This document shows, piece by piece, positions 1 to 11,694 of a stretch of DNA of 64,000 bases. The stretch is taken from the NCBI RefSeq assembly GCF_000091045.1, contig NC_006679.1:336781-400780 (forward strand), read 5' to 3'. A program made the position numbers and the translations under genes. The first letter of the stretch is position 1; the number at the start of each line of letters is the position of its first letter. The notes below the pieces were generated by a model. The model worked only from the letters and a program-made list of their open reading frames with translations. It did no database searches and was not told the origin of the DNA. Source of the stretch: Cryptococcus deneoformans JEC21. Taxonomy: Eukaryota > Basidiomycota > Tremellomycetes > Tremellales > Cryptococcaceae.

Positions 1-869
1 TTCTTCCCACCCCATCCCAAAACGCCATCCTTCAACGGGCCCAATAAGGGTAAGGAAAAGGGCTGGGATAACCACAGGCGCCCATGCATCCACCATCATC
101 CAACCTCCAGGCCGGAGCTCCATAGGTGTAGAGAGATAAGGTTGAGGACAGAAGAATGAAGTAGCGGAGAAGATGAGAGAGGCGAATGGGACTGCCAAAA
201 TAAAAGGCACCAAGATCAAAGAGCTGGGTGTGGGGAGGAGTGTGTTGGAAGATGAAGAGTGTAAAAGAGGGAGGACGGAGAATCGAGTGAGAAGTAGAGT
301 ACGTCCGATAGCATCAGGAAGTGCGAGGAAAAGTTCCAACGCAAGCGATGGCTTAGCTGGAAGCATACGACGAATAGGAGTACGGGTCTGAATAACGTCT
401 AGTAATGTTGTGAGGAGAGATATCACAAAAGATAAGAGTACTCACGTGTAAGTCCGAAGAGCAACGCAACTGACGGGTTGACAAGCCATGAAGGCGTGGA
501 GTTGGTACATAAAGCTGCCCACGGGGCATAATAGCCAGAATCAGCCATACATATTCTACTTATCCGATCACAGTTACTCGTACCTAAGAAAGTCTCTCCG
601 CCAAAAACGACAACTAGGATACCGAAGACTTCCTGCAAGGCTGTGGCTCTCTCTTTGTTCACACCCAAGGCTTTGTCTTTTTTTCCCTTTTCGGCTCTGT
701 TGCTGGATGGGGACGGTGGGTCAAATACTCCGCTAGCCATCCAGTTGACAACACTGGAAAGACGCATTGCGCCATACAGGTCTAGAAGTGGAAAAGGGAA
801 ATATCGGAGGTGGATGGGAGTCAGCACCTGTTGTAGAGCTGCTTGAAGGGAGGATATTGAAACAGCCAT
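1..869 (-). CDS. Uncharacterised multi-pass membrane protein, 3' end cut by window edge
   Basis: The start ATG is at 869-867 on the minus strand and the frame is still open at base 1, so the C-terminus is missing. Two introns fit. One is 583-515 (GTACGA...CAG, 69 bp, a multiple of three, so it could also be retained). The other is 445-399 (GTGAGT...TAG, 47 bp), and splicing it is needed to continue the frame. The spliced product has several hydrophobic stretches: residues about 81-95 (QEVFGILVVVFGG), the segment after the first intron (VNPSVALLFGL), LALELFLALPDAIGR, and LILVPFILAVPFASLIFSA. This suggests an integral membrane protein. A lysine-rich loop (EKGKKDKALGVNKER) lies near residue 65. 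I recognise no family. It is divergent from the FAHD1 gene across about 410 bp. Confidence 0.6.
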
Positions 870-1279
870 TTTTGGTAATAAGAGCCAGTGATGGCAATAT
901 GCGGTTTTTTCAAGAAAAATAGATTAGATATATACAGAATCAGAAGGAGAACAACAAGTCTCTTAGCAATATCTCCATGTCCAGTATCACGCCGTTGTCG
1001 GCAGGATCGGCGGACTTATCTTCGTACTCGTTGTTGGTGGTGGTGGCCGCTCGGTTCTTCCTCGGATGTCAACAATCGGGCCACGTGGAAAAGCATTGAA
1101 ACAAAATCATGACGTGGAGCCTGTTGGTTGCGGTGTTCTATATCGGGCTCTTGTCGGCTGTTGGTCCGAAATCGCATCTTCTGCCCCAACATCAGGGGTG
1201 TTCTTGGTTTCGTGGCTTCGCTGTTGACTGCTCTTTCGTACGTTCATCTTCTATTTATCACAAAAAACCCACAAGTACC
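870..1279. promoter_or_regulatory. Divergent intergenic region
   Basis: About 410 bp separate the two divergent start codons and must hold both promoters. I see pyrimidine- and TGG-rich stretches but no clear TATA box or named motif, and no supported ORF. Confidence 0.4.
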
Positions 1280-2277
1280 ATGTCCAACTTTATCAAAGCA
1301 GGAAGGAAGGTAAGTGTTCTCATCGCCTGCAGTGTTGAGGTACATCTAAAGAAGTGAAGGTTGATTTCTATTTATCATCAATTAGATTGTCGCTATTGGT
1401 CGCAACTACGCTGATCACGCCAAGGAGCTTGGTAACGCCATTCCTAAGGGTGAGGTAGATACCTAAAGGACATCAATGCGCAACACTGACTTGATGAATG
1501 AGCAGAGCCTTTCTTCTTTTTGAAACCCACTTCTTCTTACCTTGTCCCTGACAATGGACCTGTTGAGATCCCTCGGGGGGTTATCGTGCATCATGAAGGT
1601 AGGCGGGAATAATATTCTTCTTACAATGAGAAATAGAGAGCTGATGGCGGTGCTATGTAGTTGAGCTTGGTGTTGTCATCGGTAAGAACGGTCGAGACAT
1701 CTCCCCTTCTGCTGCCTTCGACCATGTTGCTGGATACTGTGAGTTCTGTCTAAAATATGAGGTTCCGGCTGTGCCGAGGAGATATTAATAGGCCTCTCTT
1801 TTTTTAGCTCTTGCTGTCGACATGACTGCCCGTAATGTTCAGGATAAGGCCAAGGCTAAAGGTTTGCCTTGGTCTGCTGCCAAGGGCTTCGATACTTTCT
1901 GCCCTATTGGGTGAGTCTTGATTTTCTTCAGTTTGGCCTTTCACTGAGCGATTTCCAGTCCTTTCATTCCCAAGCACTTCATTGCCGATCCTACTAAAGT
2001 CGGCCTCCATTTTTCGGTCAACGGTACTGTTAAGCAGTCTGGCCTCACCTCCGACATGATCTTCGACATTCCCCAGCTCATTGCATTTGTCTCTGGTATC
2101 ATGAAGCTTGAAGAAGGTGACTTGGTACTTACTGGAACCCCTAGTGGGGTGGGAAAGATTAAGAGGGGGGAAATTTTCGAGGCGAAGTTGACTTACCCTG
2201 GATTAGATGGTGAGGTCTTGAGCAAGTATGAAATCGAATGCGTGGAGAGGCAAGGAGGTTACGAGTTTATGCCTTAA
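1280..2277 (+). CDS. FAHD1: Fumarylacetoacetate hydrolase family protein (FAHD1-type acylpyruvase)
   Basis: Six exons (1280-1309, 1386-1449, 1506-1598, 1661-1738, 1808-1910, 1959-2277) join in phase to 228 residues, the usual size for eukaryotic FAHD1. The fold is recognisable throughout: VAIGRNYADHAKELGN at the N-terminus, EPFFFLKPTSSY, the acidic metal-binding HHEVELGVVIGK, AFDHVAGY, the DMTARNVQ helix, KGFDTFCPIGPF, and the C-terminal DLVLTGTPSGVGKI loop. Known FAHD1 proteins are Mg2+-dependent, mostly mitochondrial, hydrolyse acylpyruvates and decarboxylate oxaloacetate; I infer the same here. The first exon is only ten codons. No obvious long targeting presequence is seen. It is convergent with the serine-rich gene downstream. 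Confidence 0.93.
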
Positions 2278-2583
2278 ACAGCGTTGTAAATGGAAGTGGC
2301 GCACTGGTGTGTGTGGCTGTATGTAATGCTAGACGTAACAAGAGCAAATATGGTGCACAGCTCAAGACTAATTCATGTATATATATATAAAGCAATAAAT
2401 ACCGTCATTTAAATCGTTTAAACGACCTCGTTTCTTTCGTCTTTTCATTACAATTCGTCAAGATCCTAACAGCACGGACTAATAGTGAGTAATTAAAAGG
2501 GAATATGTAGGTCGTACAACTCAAAAAAAACAAAGAACCGGGATAATTAACAAACATTTCAACGTGCTTTTTCGTGGATCCTC

Positions 2584-4095
2584 TCAGACTATCAGCCCAA
2601 ACCACTCCACCGGCAAAGCCATCCTTTCCGGCAACTTCCTAGAACTGCCATTTCCAGTACTACAGCTACCCAAGCTGCTATGACTGGAATCACTCTTGAC
2701 AGACCATTTCCCACTCGCCGGGCTCTCGCTCCTTGAAAGGTAAGCCAAGAAGGAGTGGTCTCCCGCCAATGACCTAGGCGAGATGCGGCCTTCTTCCCTC
2801 CTCAGAGGGATCTGAGAGTGAGGGTGGGGACGAGATGGCTTGCGTGGAGCATAGGGCGCTGAAGGGCGCTTAGATTTCTTCTCTGGCGTGTGAAGAGAGC
2901 CGCCGGGCGAGAGAAGATCAGAGCGGTTAGTTGGAAGAGGGAACTGAAGAGGCTTGGTCTCAAACTCGCCGTCATGCGAAGCACAAGAGAAGGAGTCCGT
3001 AGCCGCAGCTTCACCACAAGAAGAAAGAAGATCTTCGAGTGCAGAAACTAAATCAATGTTCTCGCTAATGGGAGACTGATGACTATCCGTGAATGAATTG
3101 TGATCCCTGATCGAAGTAGGAGTGGTCGGAGTGACAACTTTGATTTCTATGTCCTCGGCTTTGCGAAACTTAGTAGCCCAGTCGTTGGAAGACATGATGG
3201 GCAGTGGGGGCATGAGGTTGCTACCAGTGGTGGATGAAGTGCTCCGAGGAGTAAGAATCTCTGAGGAGGCAGTCGTACTGGCGGAGCTGACCGGGTGGGC
3301 ACTAAGAGTGGGGGTGACAGCAGAAGAGGTTGTAGAAGATTGAGGAAGATTAAATCGAGTGTTGAGGGTGAGAGGTGGGGGAGCTCGACGAGCACGAGAG
3401 AAAGCTTTGTTATCTGGCAAAGACGGAGAAGTAGTGAACAACGATTGAGGGATAGTTCCGCTGACATCGGCCATCGCCATCTCAAAATCGTCATCGTTCT
3501 TGCCGTCGTTGGAAGGAACGTGAGACCAGCACAAGAAGGGGTCTTCGTTTTCCAAATCCATCAAAGGAGTCACAACGGGCCTTTCATCACTACCGGTGCT
3601 TGACCAAGAAAGGCGATGTAATCGTCTGTTGGACTCAGGGCTAGGTGTTTGCAAAATGGTCACGTCCGCATCGGTGATCATGGATTCATTGTAAGCGTCC
3701 TCAGAGAATTCGACTTCGTTTCGACCTGGTGTGAGGCAGAGTGCTTCGCTAGACGCAATAGCTGATGGGCAACTGTAGATGGATCCCTCATTTGCAAGTG
3801 ATTCTACGTCTATCGCTTCATGCCTTTGGAATTCTCTCTCAGTTTCGGGAATCTCACAGACAGTGAAAAGGCCACATTGGGAAGGCTCTTTCATGGCAAT
3901 ATGGCGGCCAAGCTTTTTAGTGGCCTGTTTGGGTGAGTGTGGTGCACGGCCGAGGGGGGCCGAAGGGGAGGTAGGGAGAGAAGGTGACTGGAAAAAGAAG
4001 GTGGCGAGGTTGGTTGAGGTTTCCTCGGAATATGAAAAGGAGAAAACGGAGGACATGTTGTGGTTGCTATTAACACGAGTCAATAATCTACCCAT
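2584..4095 (-). CDS. Serine/proline-rich protein of unknown function
   Basis: A single uninterrupted 503-codon frame starts at ATG 4095; ATG codon 14 (MSSVFSF) is an alternative start. No catalytic domain is recognised. The protein is rich in S, T and P with many S-P/T-P dipeptides (SPSLPTSPSAP, LQTPSPES, ILTPRSTSS, HTPEKKSKRPSAP), which suits a phosphorylated, largely disordered regulatory protein. A short basic stretch (EKKSKRPSAPYAPRKPSRP) could be a nuclear signal. The C-terminus ends in a hydrophobic/aromatic tail (ALPVEWFGLIV). Lack of introns over 1.5 kb is unusual beside its neighbours. Its upstream region of about 3 kb without another gene may indicate complex regulation. Confidence 0.7.
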   Translation of the reverse strand: MGRLLTRVNSNHNMSSVFSFSYSEETSTNLATFFFQSPSLPTSPSAPLGRAPHSPKQATKKLGRHIAMKEPSQCGLFTVCEIPETEREFQRHEAIDVESLANEGSIYSCPSAIASSEALCLTPGRNEVEFSEDAYNESMITDADVTILQTPSPESNRRLHRLSWSSTGSDERPVVTPLMDLENEDPFLCWSHVPSNDGKNDDDFEMAMADVSGTIPQSLFTTSPSLPDNKAFSRARRAPPPLTLNTRFNLPQSSTTSSAVTPTLSAHPVSSASTTASSEILTPRSTSSTTGSNLMPPLPIMSSNDWATKFRKAEDIEIKVVTPTTPTSIRDHNSFTDSHQSPISENIDLVSALEDLLSSCGEAAATDSFSCASHDGEFETKPLQFPLPTNRSDLLSPGGSLHTPEKKSKRPSAPYAPRKPSRPHPHSQIPLRREEGRISPRSLAGDHSFLAYLSRSESPASGKWSVKSDSSHSSLGSCSTGNGSSRKLPERMALPVEWFGLIV

Positions 4096-4325
4096 TTAAA
4101 TCAGACCTAGTGGGACTTACTAAGTAACGCTTTTATGCCAAAATATATAACTTCGATTAGACTGAAAGGGATGCAATGGGAGAACCAAAGCGATGGATGA
4201 CGTGAGAACGTTGAGTTGAGATGATGAGACACAGTAGAGTTTGTGTACGAATATGGTTGACTATGGAATCGCTTGTGGGAGCAGATAGGATAGATAAGCG
4301 ACAATCGTTGGGGTAATGAAAGAAA

Positions 4326-4367
4326 TGAAGTTAAAGATGGACAACGTGAAGTTAAAGATGGACAACG
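4326..4367. repeat. Perfect 21-bp tandem duplication, two copies
   Basis: The 21-bp unit starting TGAAGTTAAAGATGG and ending ACAACG occurs twice in immediate succession, about 230 bp upstream of the serine-rich gene's start codon. Confidence 0.9.
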
Positions 4368-6969
4368 GAGGGAGGATTATATGGGAAAGAACTTGTCGCT
4401 CGTATAAGTGATGTGATAAAGGTAAAAACACACTCGAAACGTGATGAAGCCAAAGAACAATAAGGACTATGAGTCGGTATTCCGAAGGAAGCCGGGAAAG
4501 GTGTGATGGATGGATCCTCTAGGGGAAGAAAGAAAAATTCTATTGTTCTTCGCGACAACTTTTTTATTGTCTTTTGTAGTCTCGCGGGCGGATGGATATC
4601 TTCATTGTTTTTCTTCGGGAAAAAAAAGGAAGACGGCTTTGCGTTCGGGCGACATACCAGGTACAATACCTGCCGCGGGCGTTAATGACTTTTAGCTGTG
4701 ATAGTTAGTACCATCGTTGCTGGTAGGTGCTCTTTGAGCTTTGACACGATCAGATGGGTGATGGGCGGGGAAGAGAAAAAAAGAAATTCAACTCGCCTTA
4801 GTCTCGGTGCTCCTGCGCCATGCATGATAGCCGCGTATGCTTTGCTTTTAAAAGATCGATTTGATGCATGTCTGGCGCTTTGTCTGCCTGATTACTAAGG
4901 GACGAGAAGGCAAAAGGACGACATGATGAGGCCGGAAGGAAAGAGCAGCGAGAGATGGAGAGCGAATGAAGGAAGGGCGCGAAGAACAAGTAAACGCACA
5001 ACGGAAACGCGGGCACCGGGCGGCCTGTGGGCCAGGGGTGAATCAGGCACCGGTTTAATGGGCGCAGCATGGCCAGGGACCAGGGCAGGTCCCGAGGAGA
5101 TAAACTGAAAGCTCAGAGATGGTTCTTCATACGTAGCTGATAGCTTTGATTGCTACTGATTGCCCATTTTTCTGTCCTTTGCACAGTCATCAGTCCGCGA
5201 TGAAATTATGTAGTGCCCCCCCATATCATGGAGAGTTGATTTTTGCTGCCAATTACCTATTAGCTCCGGAAAACAGTAACCAGTGTAGGTTGAGGAATGG
5301 TCATTCACAGACGAACCATATTCTTACACAGCTCGCCGTAAGTGAGTATGTCGGATGTAGTAGGAGATATAGATAGCGTTTTCCATCATTTCGCTGTTGA
5401 TGTGGCTAATCTTTTCCATTCCATGTTCTATGGCCACGAACCGCGACGCGTCGTCTCTTTTCTCTTTTTTTATTCCCATGATGATAAGCTTTTTGTTTTT
5501 GTCTTGTTGTTTTTTTTTGTTCTTTTGTTCTTTGTTTTGCATTTTATATACCGACGATTGTTCTATTAGACTTCCCAACCAAAGAGCTGAGGGAGGAGAG
5601 ATTTTTATGCGATGTGTGTAGTACGATTTGTGTCATACTCGCTTCTTGCGATATCACATAGCATTCATTATTGTTATAACTCATATTTATCAGTCCCTGT
5701 TCCCTGGCGCACCTTCTGTCCTCTTCTCTGACTATTATTTCTGCTTTCTGCCTTCTATAATCCATGCCGAACTGCCTAAGAGCATGTGCAGAAGGGGGAG
5801 ATATAGCTCTGCACTTTGAATTTTTTGTAGTCTATTGGCCAACAATCAACGACCAACCAGCGGCCGGCAAGCAAGCTATACATGTGTCATGCGTCAGGTG
5901 TTTAGATCCCTATTGCCCATCATGTTTTATGGTTTGGTGTTTTGATGCGTTGGGCGTTGGTCGGTGACGCGTAGCGATGATGTTTGATGTTCTATGTTCC
6001 CGCCTCCCGACTCCCGACGCTCTGGCCTCCAACCTATTGATGGATACAGAGGATGGGAAAGGACGGGGATGTCCCCAACGGAGGACAGTTGTTTGTGTAT
6101 AAGCTTGCTTTGTGTGTTGTTGTCCAATACCGGTTGTGTAGCTCCATTAGCTGGCAGCGAGTAGAAAGCGTCATCGACTTACACTTCTTACTTGTATGAG
6201 ATGGCCGCTACTTGTTAACATAACAACAAATTATTAGTGTGGTGTGTGTAGTCTGCAGCTTGTAAATACTTAATAATTGTCAGATTTCTTTTTGAGCGTT
6301 TCTTTGCTCACCCGAGGGGCCTGTTTCAGGGATTTTAGGGGGCAACCTCTAGACTAAATTCCCATGGTCTGCGCATCATAGCGCTTGGAAACTTGTTTGC
6401 AAGGTGCGAATAGCAGACAGCTAGACATACAGTCTATCGCACCCATGGATCGACATGCAAGATTTGATGTCTAGAAACCCTACTTACATATGATGGCTTG
6501 CTTTTTGAGATGAGCAGATCTTCGAGGCGGACGACGGCACCCCTCCTTTTTCCTTACTTTTCACAAGCCAGTGACCGGTATCCAGATCGCTTCTATTACG
6601 TATATATTTCTTAGCTATCAAGAGCCCCTTTTAGTATTACAACTCTCATCAAAGGGAACGATGATATATGGTTTTGATGAGTTGTCGTCCGTAGTTCTGA
6701 TTAATATTGATGTTGTCGGACAACATCTCAATCGAGATTCTGGACCGTTGCTGACGGTCGTCGACACGAAGAGTGAGTGGTTAATGTGAGACATGAGCGG
6801 GGGGACCCGTTACTCACAACGATCCATAGCATCACCTTATAATCGATTTTAACGATGATTGACTTTCGTTATCTACCGCTTCGTTGCCTCTACGTATAAT
6901 AAGCCTTTGTGTACGTTGTACGGGCTACGTACGAGCAGTCACTCCCGACATTTTCTGCCACATTGATAA

Positions 6970-7029
6970 ACGCGTCGCGCCGACGCGATTATTTGGGATT
7001 TGGCGGATTTATGTCAGGCACCGACGCGC
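6970..7029. promoter_or_regulatory. MluI-box (MCB)-like cluster upstream of thymidylate synthase
   Basis: ACGCGT lies at 6970-6975, ACGCGA at 6983-6988 and ACGCGC at 7024-7029, all within 190 bp of the thymidylate synthase ATG. In ascomycete yeasts ACGCGT is the binding site of MBF, which drives G1/S genes including the thymidylate synthase gene CDC21. Function here is inferred from motif and position. Confidence 0.55.
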
Positions 7030-7157
7030 GAACATCACAGCAGTCGACTTCATCGTGTCCGTCGCGACTATTGACTCGTACGGTCAACAATATTTTACGT
7101 CTTTCATTCACTATCGAGCGTCTCCTCTAGCCAAGTAGACCTTCAACATAGATCATA

Positions 7158-8265
<1,108 letters not shown>

Positions 8266-8535
8266 ATCAAGCCCTAGATCCATTACCTTTCATTGCGGCA
8301 TGTTTTGCTTTCTAGATGTTGTTCAGATTCTATGCACTGGTATCATAATCACAAGTAATGCTGTACAACAATTTATTGCTACAAATATGAAAATCCTTCG
8401 CGCGGAATCATTTTCTAAGCGTGACTCTTGGAGGTGGCAGCATTGATGATGTCCTCTCGGCCGCGTATGTCTTCATCCTTTGTGATTTGTCATTGTCGTC
8501 AGTTCACAGTTTCAACCTGACAGGTGGTCTAGTGC

Positions 8536-11244
8536 TTACAGCTGTCTAATAGTGGACACTATGTCCACAGCCTGTCTTTGGTTCTCTGCTTCAAATTCAT
8601 ATCTCTTCTGGGCACCATCTCTCCATACGTTTATCTTGAAACCGCCTCCTCGCCCTGTAAGTTTACATGCAGCTACTAAGGATATGTGGAAGGAGGTCGT
8701 TTTCATAGAATCGAAGAATGCGCGGGACTCGGAGGGCATGATCTAACTACGGTATCAGAAAGCGGACACGTGAAGTATACAAAAAATAAACTCACATGAA
8801 TATAGTCTCCGTCAATCGCCAGTACACGCTCGTGTCGGCCAATAGCAATCTTGCGTTGCACTGTGTATTTCTAAAGATAGATCAGGCCTAATGAGCACCG
8901 AGAGTTCCATAACTGTCACAACACTCACTTTATATGTCTGCGTGAAGTCTGAAAGACCAGGACCAAATCTTTGTATTGGTGCAAGCTCCGACTGCCTCTT
9001 GAAGATGGAAGCTGTAGCCAGCCGTCGCCTTTAGTTGATTTCAATTATCGACTTTGTGAACTTACCTGATGGATCCCCTCCCCGTCGGTCTTCGATCCTT
9101 AAGCCGTGCTCCATCGCCCATTGTCTTCTTACTAACGCAAGATCCGTCTGAACTCCCAAACTCGCAACAGTTCTGTCAAGCGGTAAAGCCAACGTCAGAT
9201 CAGCCAAGCACAGTACCCAATCCGTAGCAGGCATCTGCAAACGCTTTTTCTTGCAGAGAACCTCGGTAAGATCTGCTATATACATATCCGCAGGTCTGCC
9301 AGAGATCATCAATAGCAATTCCTTATGAAGTCGCAAGTACCTACACATTGATGGTAGTGGTAAAGTGCACGTCTGCACTTGCTGTAACTCTAACTCTCAG
9401 TCTCACGACATCGCTTTGGGTCGAGCTTAACCCCACTGTAGAGCCCAAGCCTCTTCCCTGCCCCATATTAGCTGCGGTAACAGTAGTCGAGAGGGGTGCA
9501 AATTCGGGGGATGAGAAAGAAGACGCGGCGCTTCCTCCTTGGTTGGACTGTGGCAGCGCGAGGCTGGGTCGAGGGGCAGCTGCCGTTTGTACCATAGGAC
9601 GTGCTGAGAAAGGAACAGCAAGGACACGGGAGGGGCGACGAGTAATAGTGGGTGCCTTTAAGACGTTTTGTTGTACTGCAATACACGTCAGCGGGTTTTA
9701 ATCAATGTCGACTACTTACTTTGGTTTTCTGTGGCTTCAACTATGGCAAACTGTCCATACGAAAACTTCGATATCTTGCTCTCTCGGTCAAGCGCTGTCA
9801 TAGATATTAATATGATGATTTCTCGTCTTGGACTAAGACTTACGTGGGAAATCTTCGTCGACTTCTCCATCGTCTTCGACGATTCGCAATCCCCATCCAA
9901 CAGTACTCCATCTTTCCTCTTTATGACCTTCCTCTTCTAGCTTCGGCTCCCTTCCATCATCCCAGTACTTCCAGAGCCCAAATCCAGTAACCTCTTCTAC
10001 AGTGGCATCCTTTCTCACCTTAGCGACCACAGGGTGTCCAGGATTCTTAGAATGTGGGAAGTACAGTTCGAGAGACACAGATGGCACACCTGGAGGGGCT
10101 GCGACAGTAGAATAAAGAGAGTAAAATGGGTTGATAGTAGTTGCGGGGATAGGGGAAAGGGGTCCAGAGGAATCGTGGGGTGCAGTGGATACTATATGCG
10201 GTATGAATTTGTTCAAAGCAGCTGTGAGAGCGGAGGGCTGCGAAGGAAGACTCTGGCCTTGAGGAAGAGGTACCGGAGAGAAGTCAAGGTGCTCCATTGT
10301 GCTTACAGTATCGACAGAAGCTCTCTTTGAGTCGGGAACAGCGGTTGCTTCTCTACCGCCTTCCCTGACATCTGCCTCGGCAGCTTCCTCTTCGTCTACA
10401 TCGCTTCCTTGATCTTCTAGACCACCCACCAGACGACCTTCAACCGTTTGCGTCCCAGTTGTGGGTTCTATTCCTATAGATGAACCCCTATCTTCCGGAG
10501 TAGCCATTGTGAGTACCCCATCTTGGCCCAAACCGGACCCATTTGACATCTGACTAGACGACAACGCTCGATGTAATAGGCCCCCGGGCGCATTTACCCC
10601 AAGATCTCTTCCGGTGCTGAGCATACTCGAGGTTATATGCTTTGGGGACCCTTGTAACGGCGCAGGAGCAGGAGCAGAGTCTGCCCTTGGCCTTCCTGAA
10701 GGTGAGAAAACATCTCCAGCGGTAGTTACCTCTGGCAGTCTGCTAAAAAGTTCTTTGCCTTTGGACGTGGGAGACTGGGGAGCGGTGATCGAGTTGTAAG
10801 AGTCGGCTCTAGCAGCTTGTCCTCTCCTCGATTCTCCCGGAACTGCATGCCGACCAGATACCCTCATGCCTGCCCCTCCTATCTTTCCTGGGCCCATAAT
10901 AGTCTGAGTATAATTCAAACCACTTCCTCTACGTGGTTCTTCTGCATCACCATTCCTCATTCCAGGGGCCGAACCGGAGAGATATCCTTCTTCTAGTGGT
11001 GGGGAATCAAGTGCCCGTTTAATTTCTGGCCACCGTTCGATGTCCGACAATCCAGAAGCATTGATGTAAGGGTTCGCAGCAAAGGCAGGATCGAGGGAGA
11101 TGATGCGAGGAGTTATATGGTCGTCTGTTGTTCGGAGGGATGACAAACGTATTGCTTGCAGCATGTAACTGTAGATAGTCTCGTTAGACCCATTACAATA
11201 TGACAATCTAATAACACTCACTCCACGTCAGATATCATAGCCAT
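8536..11244 (-). CDS. SIN1: TORC2 subunit Sin1/Avo1 (CRIM and PH domains)
   Basis: The start is ATG 11244, in a 23-nt first exon (MAMISDV), followed by a large exon from about 11168 to 9845 and several short exons to the stop at 8536-8538. The N-terminal part (DYMLQAIRLSSLRTTDD) resembles the conserved Sin1 N-terminus. A long low-complexity stretch follows. The CRIM domain is clear: VSLELYFPHSKNPGHPVVAKV, FGLWKYWDDG, GWGLRIVEDDGEVDEDFP, then KISKFSYGQFAIVEA after an intron. The C-terminal Sin1-type PH domain ends in FKINVWRDGAQKRYEFEAEN and a final helix (AVDIVSTIRQL). The Sin1 family scaffolds TORC2 and presents AGC kinases to Tor; here that role is inferred. Exact inner exon limits between 9845 and 8740 are approximate. 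Confidence 0.88.
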
Positions 11245-11694
11245 TTTGAAGGCTTCAATGTTCGCTCAAAGCGAAGTCCCTAGGAGAAGCGGAATGGCCT
11301 GTCCTTTGTGGTAGATTCACATGATTTAGAAAACGTCTGAGGAGTGCTAAGATCAACTCACCCCTCTTATCTCTCCTTTATATTGTTAGGTCTAATCAAT
11401 AATTATTACAGAGCTGACTCTCATCTAATAACAATCGAGCTGACACTACTCGAGTACTCGTACTCCCCACACAAGTCCAAGATCAGATCGCGAGGAAGTA
11501 ATTAAGTATAGTACGAGTAGTGGAAGAAGAAGTCACTGGTCGGCCCCCGCCGTTGTTTGTTGCTTTAAAGTGGAAGCATAAATAAATATACCACCTCCAC
11601 TCTTTGTGCCTGGATTGGCTTCTGCTGCCAGAATTTCAACTACAGGATTCATTGAACGCTTTTTACAGCTTCACCATTGAAAAGCCCGGAAACC
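11245..11694. promoter_or_regulatory. Divergent promoter region of SIN1 and PWP1
   Basis: About 450 bp lie between the two divergent ATGs. No ORF is supported. A CT-rich stretch and ATAAATATA (near 11579) precede the PWP1 start. Confidence 0.4.

Larger units (their letters stand above)
4096..7157. promoter_or_regulatory. Long gene-free divergent region
   Basis: Three kilobases separate the serine-rich gene (-) from thymidylate synthase (+). The ORFs here are short, many begin at non-ATG codons, and they lack protein-like composition. Visible structure includes a 21-bp tandem repeat (4326-4367), a T-rich tract around 5456-5550, and ACGCGT motifs at 5446-5451 and 5967-5972 besides those close to thymidylate synthase. 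It may hold long 5' leaders or an unannotated noncoding transcript; nothing in the sequence decides this. Confidence 0.5.

Noticed and set aside
5456..5570. T-rich tract with overlapping phenylalanine-rich ORFs
   Set aside because: The ORFs result from the T-tract; no transposon end, poly-A retrocopy or gene could be identified.
6884..7138. 84-codon plus-strand ORF before thymidylate synthase
   Set aside because: It begins at a non-ATG codon, lies in the promoter with MCB-like motifs, and has no recognisable domain.
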